From RPQK01 sp041946865 (GTDB taxonomy: Bacteria > Acidobacteriota > UBA6911 > RPQK01): DNA of 5,724 nt. The notes below the pieces were generated by a model. It did not search any database, had not been told where the DNA came from, and saw only the letters and a list, made by a program, of their open reading frames with translations. Position numbers and translations under genes: made by a program. The DNA is taken from assembly GCA_041946865.1 (NCBI GenBank), contig JBHGBF010000306.1, positions 1-5,724 of the forward strand, given 5' to 3'. The first letter of the stretch is position 1, and each line of letters opens with the position of its first letter. Below are positions 1 through 5,724 of the stretch, in pieces.

Positions 1-295
1 AAAGCACCGGCCTCTCTCCTCGTTCCTGCCACACTCCGAACAAAAAACTGAGGGGTTACGTAGGGACAAATCTTTCTCTTGACAACCGAACTTCGAATGG
101 GTGCGGCTCTGTAACTACAGGCGGAAATGGGCAACGGGGTTCAGAGATGTATGTAAGAACCCTCTTGGACCAGCAGGGCGCGGCAACGAGACTGATCCAT
201 TCGCGCGATCATTCGGAACGAGTGAATCCTGGAACATGGCTTGCGCAGTTGTATTGCCGCTCGTAAGGCCGCAAAATACAAGCTTTCGTGCTCTA
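1..295. other. Non-coding leader upstream of the TonB-dependent receptor gene
   Basis: No gene is supportable here. The receptor's reading frame stays open upstream to a GTG at 101, but residues encoded by 101-295 look unlike a protein N-terminus: there is no signal peptide, many Arg/Cys/Asn residues, and the base composition is less GC-biased than in the gene body. The stretch is more AT-rich in patches (for example aacaaaaaactgagg at 40-54). A perfect TTGACA hexamer sits at 79-84, but no TATAAT-like hexamer lies 16-18 bases downstream, where the sequence is GTGCGGCT. A promoter for the receptor presumably lies in this region. I cannot fix its position and I recognise no riboswitch, tRNA or attachment site. 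Confidence 0.5.
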
Positions 296-2884
296 ATGGT
301 TAAAGCTGCGTGCAAACGGCTCATCCTGGCGCTCTTTTACCTGTTTGTGCTAGCTGCAGGCCCGGTCTGCGCGACAGCCGCGGATCAGGGTCTGGTCATC
401 TTGCCCTGGCCCTGGTCGATCGGCCTCCCTTCCGATTTGTTCCCAGGTTCCCACGGCTCTCTTTTCCTGAAATCTCATCTCGAGCTGTTTCCGACGGCTC
501 GCGACCTCTGGTCGCTGCTCGAGAACCAGGATTCATCGAGCGTGGTTAACCGCGTCGACGTTGGAGGCTTCTACGGAGGGACCTTCACCCTGTTCAGCGC
601 TCACGGCAGCTCCTGGACCCAGAACCACTTCTACCTGAACGGGCTGAATGTCACCGACCCGTACGAAGGCGGCAAGCCGCTGGTCTACCCGGATTTCGAC
701 TCATTGAGCGAAGTTCAGGTGGTCACTGCGGGACTCGGGGTCGAAGCGCCGGGAGGGGGGAGTGTCGTTAGAGTGAGCAGCGAGCAAGCTTCGAGGTCAC
801 TGCGGGGCGACGCCAGGCTCTACTACCAGGGCAGGCCGACCGGGTGGGACAATTTGACCGCGCGTTTGCGGGACCAGGGTGCGACTGGCAGCCGGCGCAT
901 CAGGCAGGACTTCCAGCTTCACGCCGCGCTCGGCGGTCCGCTGGGTCACAGTCGTTGGGCCTGGCTTGGTTCCGCCTCGAGCCGGCAGCTTGATTTGCGC
1001 ATACCGCGATTCCCTGAAATCGAGCAGCGAGATTACAGCGCCGGATTGCTGGATTTGCACCGGGAAAGCAACCGCCACGTGTTCGGGGTCCGTTGGGCGG
1101 GCCAGCAGCTGGATGACAGCCACAGCCAGCCCAGTTTTCGGACTCCCGTCTCTTCGACGCTCGAGCGCCAGGACGACTTTAACCTGATCCAGGGTTCCTG
1201 GCGGATGACGGCTAGCCCCCAACTGTACCTGGATGCCCGGGCGGGATGGGCGCGTGCCAATCTTGCGGGCAGATTTCAGGATATGGGTTCTCCCGTTCAG
1301 AGCGGGCTGGACCTCTTTACCGAATTCCGGACGGGGATGGCCCCGCGCCAGACGGAATCGCTCAGAACCAGGCTTTCGGTGGCCTTGCACCTCAGCTATG
1401 CGAAAGGTGGGAGTCAGATCACGCTCGGGGTAGATGCGAACCGCGGGTACAGCCGTTCCGCGATAGAGGCGATCGACGACGTAGCTCTCCGGTTTCTGCC
1501 CTCTGATCTCGAAGCCCATCCTTTGTTCCGCGGCCCCGTGTCCGCGTCATCGGTCATCCAGTACAACACGCCGGTTTTCCCCCGGGAGTTGGTCCGCCAG
1601 CTGGCTTTCTTCGCCCAGCACGCCTGGCGGTTCAAACCCTCGCTGAGCCTGCGTTACGGCCTGAGAGTGGACTCCAGCAACGGCTGGCTCCCTGCGCAAT
1701 CCAGTCCTGCCGGCGCCTTTTCCGGCGCGAGGTCTTTTCCCGCCAAAAAGGGCCTGATTGACTGGTTGGATGCGGAACCGCGGGTGGCCGTTGCCTGGTC
1801 TCCTTTTGTGGAGCGCAAGACGGTTTTTCGCGCTGGTTTCAACATCCTTCATCACGACCTGAACGGCCGTTACCTGGATTTTGCCAACCCAAACAGTCTG
1901 AGTGGAACCGAATGGAAATGGAACGACGCGGACGGCGACCGCCAGTATCAGCCGGGGGAAGCGGGTACAGTCCTGCGCCGCTTTGGGGGAGCGGCCTCCG
2001 ACATAGCCCCAGATTTAAGGCGTCCTTACACGAGAGAAATGATCATCGGGGCGGAGCAGCAGTTGCCCGGGGGCCTGGTCTTGCGGGCTGATTTCTTTCG
2101 CCGTGACGAGAAAGACCGGCTGGAGACCGTCAACGTCGGTGTCCCTTTTTCCTCGTTTACGCCGGTTCTGATCTCGGATCCGGGAGGGGATTACGAGGTG
2201 GGCACGGGCGATGATCAGGAGATCCTGGTCTACAACCAGGACGCTTCTACGCTGGGCAAGGACCGTTTTCTTCTCACAAATCCCGGGCTCACGTCCTTCA
2301 ACAAAGGCCTGGAAATGGCGCTTTCGTACCAGTCTGGAAGCCGGCTGGGGCTTGCTTTGCTCTTTTCGGCTTACATGACCCGGGTGCACACCAATCCGGG
2401 CAACACGGAGTTTGACAATGACCAGGGGATAGTGGGGACTCTGTTGGATCACCCGAACAGTCTGGTGGGGACCTACGGCCGGCAGTATTTTGACCGGTCG
2501 TATACGGCGCGCCTCCTGGGTTACTTTCATTTGCCCCGGAACTGGGTGCTGGCGACGGTGACCCGATATTACGACGGCCTGCCGTTTGGCCGGAAGCTGG
2601 CGGTCAAGGGCTTCAATCAGGGTCCGTTTTTCGTCAACGCTACGCCTCGAGGTAATCCTGGCGGGCACAGGACCGAATTCAACCTGACCGCCGACGTACG
2701 GCTCAAGAAGACTCTGGGTTGGAGGGGACATGATCTGGGCCTTGTTCTGGACGTCTTCAACCTTTTGAACACGAGTAACAAGACCGCCGAGAACGACTTG
2801 ACGGGCCCCTGGTTTCTTCTTCGGTTACCGGTTGAGTTCCAGTCGCCGCGTATCGCCAGGCTCGGCGTGGAGCTGCGTTTTTGA
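296..2884 (+). CDS. TonB-dependent outer-membrane receptor (Oar-like, without carboxypeptidase-regulatory domain)
   Basis: This is a probable TonB-energised outer-membrane importer of 862 residues; the substrate is unknown. Numbering is from ATG 296, chosen because it starts a clean signal peptide: MVKAACKR, then hydrophobic LILALFYLFVLAAG, with likely cleavage near VCA or ATA (residues 26-28). The longer frame back to GTG 101 adds 65 residues that would bury this signal. No good Shine-Dalgarno precedes ATG 296. A plug domain spans roughly residues 65-165, with TARDLWSLLE, VDVGGFYGG, LNGLNVTDPYEG (114-125) and DFDSLSEVQVVTAGLG, the pattern of Oar-like receptors. The rest is a beta-barrel of alternating aromatic/hydrophobic strands, with VFNLLN at 820-825 and a C-terminal Phe (VELRF), the usual barrel-insertion end. 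Oar-like relatives usually carry an N-terminal CarboxypepD_reg domain; here the plug begins almost directly after the signal peptide. Acidic loops occur at 544-555 and 628-640. The gene is probably co-transcribed with the hydrolase gene 13 bases downstream. Confidence 0.88.
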   Translation: MVKAACKRLILALFYLFVLAAGPVCATAADQGLVILPWPWSIGLPSDLFPGSHGSLFLKSHLELFPTARDLWSLLENQDSSSVVNRVDVGGFYGGTFTLFSAHGSSWTQNHFYLNGLNVTDPYEGGKPLVYPDFDSLSEVQVVTAGLGVEAPGGGSVVRVSSEQASRSLRGDARLYYQGRPTGWDNLTARLRDQGATGSRRIRQDFQLHAALGGPLGHSRWAWLGSASSRQLDLRIPRFPEIEQRDYSAGLLDLHRESNRHVFGVRWAGQQLDDSHSQPSFRTPVSSTLERQDDFNLIQGSWRMTASPQLYLDARAGWARANLAGRFQDMGSPVQSGLDLFTEFRTGMAPRQTESLRTRLSVALHLSYAKGGSQITLGVDANRGYSRSAIEAIDDVALRFLPSDLEAHPLFRGPVSASSVIQYNTPVFPRELVRQLAFFAQHAWRFKPSLSLRYGLRVDSSNGWLPAQSSPAGAFSGARSFPAKKGLIDWLDAEPRVAVAWSPFVERKTVFRAGFNILHHDLNGRYLDFANPNSLSGTEWKWNDADGDRQYQPGEAGTVLRRFGGAASDIAPDLRRPYTREMIIGAEQQLPGGLVLRADFFRRDEKDRLETVNVGVPFSSFTPVLISDPGGDYEVGTGDDQEILVYNQDASTLGKDRFLLTNPGLTSFNKGLEMALSYQSGSRLGLALLFSAYMTRVHTNPGNTEFDNDQGIVGTLLDHPNSLVGTYGRQYFDRSYTARLLGYFHLPRNWVLATVTRYYDGLPFGRKLAVKGFNQGPFFVNATPRGNPGGHRTEFNLTADVRLKKTLGWRGHDLGLVLDVFNLLNTSNKTAENDLTGPWFLLRLPVEFQSPRIARLGVELRF

Positions 2885-2890
2885 GGGTGG
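2883..2890 (+). promoter_or_regulatory. Ribosome binding site of the cyclase-family hydrolase gene
   Basis: The purine-rich GAGGGTGG lies 7 bases before ATG 2898 and overlaps the TGA stop of the receptor gene (2882-2884). This supports ATG 2898 as the start. It also suggests that ribosomes finishing the receptor could help initiation here (translational coupling), which is inference. Confidence 0.55.
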
Positions 2891-2897
2891 TTGAACC

Positions 2898-3536
2898 ATG
2901 AAGATTCACGACATCACGCATACGATTCGGGCCGGCATGGCTGTCTGGCCGGGCGATACGCCGTTTTCGCGCCGACTCACCGCCGAGATGAGGGAAGGGG
3001 ACGCGTACAACGCCTCCGCGATCACGCTGAGCCTGCATGCCGGGACGCATCTTGACGCGCCCGGCCATTACCTGCCCGGCGCCTGCACGGTGGAGAAGCT
3101 GGACCTTCGGGTGCTGATCGGGCCCGCCGATCTGGTGACGCTGCCTCCCCCGGCTGGCTCTGGAATAACAGCCGGGGACCTGGAGAAGGCGCTTGCCGGG
3201 CGGCCGCGCCGGCTTTTGATCCGAGCCAATCCTCCGACCGACCTCGTTGAGTTTTTTGGCGACTTTGTGCCTCTGACGCAGGCAGCGGCGGAAGCGATCG
3301 TGGCGGCCGGTGTCGAGCTGCTGGGCATCGATTCGCCTTCGGTGGACCCTTTTGGGAGCTCGACGCTGGCGGTCCATAAAGTGCTCGGCAAGCGGGGAGT
3401 GATTATTGTCGAGAACCTTCGCTTTGGCGAAGTCCCGGATGGGCGATACACGTTCGTCGGCTTGCCGCTCAAGATCGAAGCGGGTGACGGCTCACCCGTG
3501 CGGGCGGTGTTGATCGAGGAGGACGGCAAGTCGTGA
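2898..3536 (+). CDS. kynB: Cyclase-family metal hydrolase, probable kynurenine formamidase (KynB)
   Basis: This 212-residue protein has the length of bacterial KynB (about 208) and belongs to the cyclase family (Pfam PF04199). KynB hydrolyses N-formyl-L-kynurenine to kynurenine and formate in tryptophan catabolism. The metal motif HxxxHxDxxxH is intact as LHAGTHLDAPGHY, giving H47, H51, D53 and H57. The C-terminal partners are H160 (in STLAVHKVL) and E172 (in IIVENL). The KynB-like blocks LLGIDSPSVDP (141-151), VGLPLKI (187-193) and SPVRAVLIEE (199-208) follow in the usual order. There is no signal peptide, so it should be cytosolic. ATG 2898 has an upstream GAGG/GGTGG. It follows the receptor gene by 13 bases. 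No kynA or kynU is in the window, so another amide or lactone substrate is possible: relatives include isatin hydrolase and other cyclase-family amidohydrolases. The family call is firm; the exact substrate is moderate. Confidence 0.85.
   Translation: MKIHDITHTIRAGMAVWPGDTPFSRRLTAEMREGDAYNASAITLSLHAGTHLDAPGHYLPGACTVEKLDLRVLIGPADLVTLPPPAGSGITAGDLEKALAGRPRRLLIRANPPTDLVEFFGDFVPLTQAAAEAIVAAGVELLGIDSPSVDPFGSSTLAVHKVLGKRGVIIVENLRFGEVPDGRYTFVGLPLKIEAGDGSPVRAVLIEEDGKS
3148..3177. repeat. Perfect 9-bp GC-rich inverted repeat inside kynB
   Basis: CCCCGGCTG (3148-3156) is perfectly complementary to CAGCCGGGG (3169-3177), with a 12-base loop (3157-3168). It lies within codons about 84-94 of the hydrolase gene, which encode a Pro/Gly-rich surface-type segment. 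No T-run follows on either strand, so it is not an intrinsic terminator. It may be an mRNA hairpin or a chance product of GC-rich codons. Confidence 0.45.
3481..3498. repeat. 7-bp inverted repeat near the 3' end of kynB
   Basis: CGGGTGA (3481-3487) pairs perfectly with TCACCCG (3492-3498) across a 4-base loop (CGGC). It ends 35 bases before the kynB stop codon, just ahead of a convergent gene end. No T-run follows on either strand, so a classical intrinsic terminator is not supported, although a role in slowing or processing either convergent transcript is possible. Confidence 0.35.
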
Positions 3537-3551
3537 GAAGGTCGGGAGCAG
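3537..3551. other. 15-bp convergent intergenic gap
   Basis: Only 15 bases separate the TGA of the plus-strand hydrolase (3534-3536) from the TAG of the minus-strand GH88 gene (3552-3554, reading right to left). There is no room for a hairpin terminator, so the two convergent transcripts are likely to overlap unless they stop inside the opposite gene. Confidence 0.6.
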
Positions 3552-4937
3552 CTACCTACCGACGTTGTAGAACTTGAGCTCGGGCAGGTCGTCCGCAGCG
3601 CGCAGGAGCAGCAGCGCCAGTTCCCGGGCGTGGTAGTCCCCCCACATCGACGATTCGCCGGACGGTATTTTCTGTCCCGGCGGGATGGTGTCCCAACCTC
3701 TCGGCCGGTGATAGATTGAATGTAGAATGAGCCCTTCGTGGTCGGGGCTGGTCGAAAGGTAAGGCTCGTCGAAAAGAGTTGCGGCGAGGGTCAGCGCGGC
3801 CTGCCGGTACCTTCTTGCGTCCGCTTTCCGGCGGGGAAACCTGCTCAGGCAGCTCCCCAATCGCCACAGGCCCTGCGCGGCAATGGCGGCAGCTGAACTG
3901 TCGACCGGCTCCCGATTGTTCCAGGGGTTGGAGGAGTTCTTGAAGTAGTTCTTGAGGGAAGCGAGACCGGGAGCTCCGGTATCCCAAAAGGGAATGCCGT
4001 CCTGGCAGGTGTGATCGATGTAGAAGTCGCAGGTCGCCTCGGCGGCCTTGAGAAGCTTGGCCTCGATACTGGGACGGCCGCCGTACGGTTCCAGCTCAGC
4101 GTCGGCGAGCGAGCCGATGAACTCGAGTTGTTCGGCGTAGCCGCACATGATCCAGCCCAATCCACGCGTCCAGGTGCTGAACGGCGAGTAGCCCTGTTGC
4201 GAGCTGGGGCAACGGTAACTGCCGTCGTTGGTATTGAAGATCGATTCGTGTGCCACCCGCCCCCTGACGTCGTAAAGGTCCCGTCCCTCGCCGTAGTAGA
4301 CGGAGAAATCGGCGGTCACGGAGGCATGTTGAAGCAGCCGGTCGAGGAGCGAGATGCGCCGGTCGGCTTCGCCCAGAAGAACGTGCCCCAGCTGGTAGCC
4401 GACCGCCAGCGAACGCAGAGACCGAATGGTGTCGGCAAACAAGGAATGGGGACCGTTGAAGGAGTAGATGAAACCGCGGCCGTCGGCAATCCGCGTCCAG
4501 CGGGCGGCCTGGATGGCGCCGCTGCACTTGAGCGCCAGGCGATAGGATTCGATCTCGCCTGCTGAGGCTTCCACCCTGCCTTCACGAATCAACCGGAGGA
4601 GGTTGCCGTAAGTGCTGATGTTGTTAAAGCCGTGGTCGTGCACGCCCGTATGAGTCAGATGCGGGGCCATCAAGGCCTGGATCTTGGCGCGTGCATAATC
4701 CAGGAACCACCTATCGCAGGTGGCGTCGAAGTGCAAAAGGGCTGAGCCGAACTGGAAGCCTTGAGTCCACTCGGTCCAACCCCTGGTCGTGTAAAGTCCG
4801 GCCGAGGTGAAAACCGGAGTGCCGTTGGCCGGGTCCCACCTCTTTTCGAGGGCCTTGATTTTGTCGCCTGAAAGCTGAAAAAGGCGCTGTATTTTCGGCC
4901 TCAGCGAGGCGACTGTCAGTGAGTTGTTGATCTGCAT
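3552..4937 (-). CDS. Glycoside hydrolase family 88 (unsaturated uronyl hydrolase)
   Basis: This 461-residue protein is a GH88 alpha-helical-barrel hydrolase (Pfam PF07470). The family removes the 4,5-unsaturated uronic acid left at the non-reducing end by polysaccharide lyases, using a hydration mechanism. The two catalytic aspartates of Bacillus sp. GL1 UGL (D88, D149) seem to match D101 in VHDHGF and D169 in FADTIRSL. Other family blocks are WTQGFQFG (57-64), TNDGSYRC (236-243), QGYSPFSTWTRGLGW (248-262), IPFWDTGAP (315-323), DSSAAAIAAQGLWRL (346-360) and the C-terminal EGLILHSIYHRP...SSMWGDYHARE. It is longer than UGL (about 377 residues), partly because of an extra loop at 322-345 and extended ends. 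No signal peptide is seen, so it is probably cytosolic and acts on imported oligosaccharides. ATG 4937 lies 9 bases after the SDR stop, without a clear Shine-Dalgarno, suggesting one operon. The glycan (ulvan, pectin-type, glycosaminoglycan or other) cannot be told from sequence. Confidence 0.9.
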   Translation of the reverse strand: MQINNSLTVASLRPKIQRLFQLSGDKIKALEKRWDPANGTPVFTSAGLYTTRGWTEWTQGFQFGSALLHFDATCDRWFLDYARAKIQALMAPHLTHTGVHDHGFNNISTYGNLLRLIREGRVEASAGEIESYRLALKCSGAIQAARWTRIADGRGFIYSFNGPHSLFADTIRSLRSLAVGYQLGHVLLGEADRRISLLDRLLQHASVTADFSVYYGEGRDLYDVRGRVAHESIFNTNDGSYRCPSSQQGYSPFSTWTRGLGWIMCGYAEQLEFIGSLADAELEPYGGRPSIEAKLLKAAEATCDFYIDHTCQDGIPFWDTGAPGLASLKNYFKNSSNPWNNREPVDSSAAAIAAQGLWRLGSCLSRFPRRKADARRYRQAALTLAATLFDEPYLSTSPDHEGLILHSIYHRPRGWDTIPPGQKIPSGESSMWGDYHARELALLLLRAADDLPELKFYNVGR

Positions 4938-4946
4938 GGTCGGAGC

Positions 4947-5724
4947 TTAGAGTCGGTGAAGATGGAACCCGCCGTCGACGTTAATCACTTCCCCCGTTGA
5001 AAAAGGGAAGCGGTCTTCCGCGATCGCCCTTACCGCGGCCCCGACATCGCTCGGTTCTCCCCAGCGGCGTATCGGGGTGACGCCGTCAGCAATCAGGCGG
5101 TCGTATCTCTGCTTGACCGGGCCGGTCATGTCGGTGGCCACAATGCCCGGCCGGATTTCATAAACGTTGATTCCGTAGTCAGCCAGCCGGACGGCGAACA
5201 ACTGCGTGACCATGGCCAATCCGGCCTTGGTGATGCAGTAATCACCCCGGTTTGTGCTGGCGGTATAGGCGGACATGGAGGAAATGATGACAATCTTCGG
5301 GCGCGGGCGACCAGCCCCTTTCGTTTCGATCCGGCTGATCCACCAGTTGGACAACAACTGGGTGAGGAAAAAGGGCCCCTTCAGATTGATGCCGATCAGC
5401 CGGTCAAAGCTTTCCTCGCCGGCCTCAAGCAGGTCGGCCCGGAGTTTGGGTGCAACACCGGCGTTGTTCACGAGGAGATCGACCCACCCGAACTTCTCGT
5501 CGGCGAAAGCCAGCAGGCGGGCTCGGTCCTCGCACTTGGAGATATCAGCCCGAAAGATTTCGAAGCTTGCCTGAGCGGAAGCAGGGCTGGCTTCCAGGCA
5601 TTGTTTCCGGCATTCCAGTGCAGCCTCTTCCGCTGACACGTAGTTGATGATGACGCTCCAGCCCCCTTTCGCCAGTTCAATGGCGATACCTCGCCCGATG
5701 CCTCGAGACGATCCTGAGACCAGA
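4947..5724 (-). CDS. Short-chain dehydrogenase/reductase, classical (FabG-like), 5' end beyond window
   Basis: This NAD(P)-dependent oxidoreductase is of the classical SDR type. The frame runs open to the right edge, so the true start lies outside; 258 residues are visible and probably only a few are missing. Reading from 5723 leftwards gives LVSGSSRGIGRGIAIELA, the Rossmann GxxxGIG nucleotide-binding motif, which shows that the in-frame GTG at 5639-5637 is not the start. Counting visible residues: NNAG at 86-89, structural Asn 113 (GIN), catalytic Ser 149 (VIISS), Tyr 162 and Lys 166 (YCITK), then IRPGIVATDM and the C-terminal GEVINVDGGFHLHRL. The GSSRGIG arginine resembles NADP-using FabG-type enzymes. 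Such proteins are often labelled 3-ketoacyl-ACP reductase, but here the next gene (9 bases downstream) is GH88, so a sugar or keto-uronate substrate is more plausible. It lacks the usual KduD start signature, so KduD identity is not claimed. Confidence 0.88.
   Translation of the reverse strand, partial: LVSGSSRGIGRGIAIELAKGGWSVIINYVSAEEAALECRKQCLEASPASAQASFEIFRADISKCEDRARLLAFADEKFGWVDLLVNNAGVAPKLRADLLEAGEESFDRLIGINLKGPFFLTQLLSNWWISRIETKGAGRPRPKIVIISSMSAYTASTNRGDYCITKAGLAMVTQLFAVRLADYGINVYEIRPGIVATDMTGPVKQRYDRLIADGVTPIRRWGEPSDVGAAVRAIAEDRFPFSTGEVINVDGGFHLHRL

Noticed and set aside
79..84. Perfect TTGACA, a possible -35 box
   Set aside because: No acceptable -10 hexamer occurs at 16-18 bases downstream; a single hexamer is not enough to call a promoter.
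296..385. Possible lipoprotein signal because of a Cys near the end of the signal peptide
   Set aside because: The residues before this Cys are GPV, which do not fit a lipobox; an ordinary signal-peptidase I site (VCA or ATA) fits better.
797..1519. Long open frame of 240 codons on the minus strand
   Set aside because: It is antisense to the receptor barrel, is rich in Arg/Pro/Gln with no recognisable motif, and is explained by the GC-rich codon use of the real gene.
1709..1728. Repeated CCGGCGC words separated by a T-run, resembling a terminator or repeat
   Set aside because: It lies inside the receptor gene, is short, and is consistent with GC-rich codons for a Pro/Ala/Gly segment.
2015..2731. 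Open frame of 238 codons on the minus strand
   Set aside because: It is a shadow of the receptor gene's C-terminal half; no domain, signal or start context supports it.
2757..3377. Open frame of 206 codons on the minus strand spanning the receptor-kynB junction
   Set aside because: It crosses two well-supported genes on the opposite strand and is low-complexity, Arg-rich sequence without family features.
4011..4565. Open frame of 184 codons on the plus strand opposite GH88
   Set aside because: The GH88 frame carries all catalytic and family motifs; this one has none.
5343..5361. Inverted repeat CCAGTTG-N5-CAACTGG as an operator-like palindrome
   Set aside because: It lies in the middle of the SDR coding sequence with no promoter nearby; a 7-bp match of this size can arise by chance.
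5637..5639. In-frame GTG as start of the SDR
   Set aside because: The frame continues upstream to the window edge and encodes the essential GSSRGIG nucleotide-binding motif, so the true start is farther right.

Overview
This 5.7 kb, GC-rich window looks like chromosomal DNA of a Gram-negative soil-type bacterium. Acidobacteriota (Solibacter/Bryobacterales-like) is my best guess, with Planctomycetota second. The guess rests on the style of the large outer-membrane receptor (an Oar-like TonB-dependent barrel with DxDGD...PGE and DPGGD...GTGDD acidic loops) and on the subtype of the GH88 hydrolase (WDTGAP...DSSAAAIAAQG). No sequence search was run, so taxonomy is inference.

Layout. Bases 1-295 are a leader without a convincing gene. 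Bases 296-2884 (+) encode a TonB-dependent outer-membrane receptor with a signal peptide. It is followed after 13 bases by 2898-3536 (+), a complete cyclase-family metal hydrolase with every kynurenine formamidase (KynB) metal-site residue I could check. After a 15-base convergent gap come two genes on the minus strand: 4947-5724, a classical short-chain dehydrogenase/reductase whose first few residues lie beyond the right edge, and then, 9 bases downstream, 3552-4937, a complete cytoplasmic GH88 unsaturated uronyl hydrolase.

How the genes may work together. The window is two convergent transcription units. The minus-strand pair fits intracellular uronate use: GH88 releases an unsaturated uronic acid from a lyase-generated oligosaccharide, and a neighbouring SDR could reduce or oxidise a derived keto-sugar acid. 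The plus-strand pair couples an outer-membrane importer to a formamidase/cyclase-type hydrolase, so the receptor's cargo may be a substrate, or a precursor of a substrate, of that hydrolase. Neither link is proven by the sequence.

I found no RNA gene, insertion sequence, CRISPR array or other mobile-element sign. I also see no convincing undescribed system. The most useful leads are the receptor-KynB pairing, the acidic loops of the receptor, the inserted loop in GH88, and a 9-bp perfect inverted repeat inside kynB.
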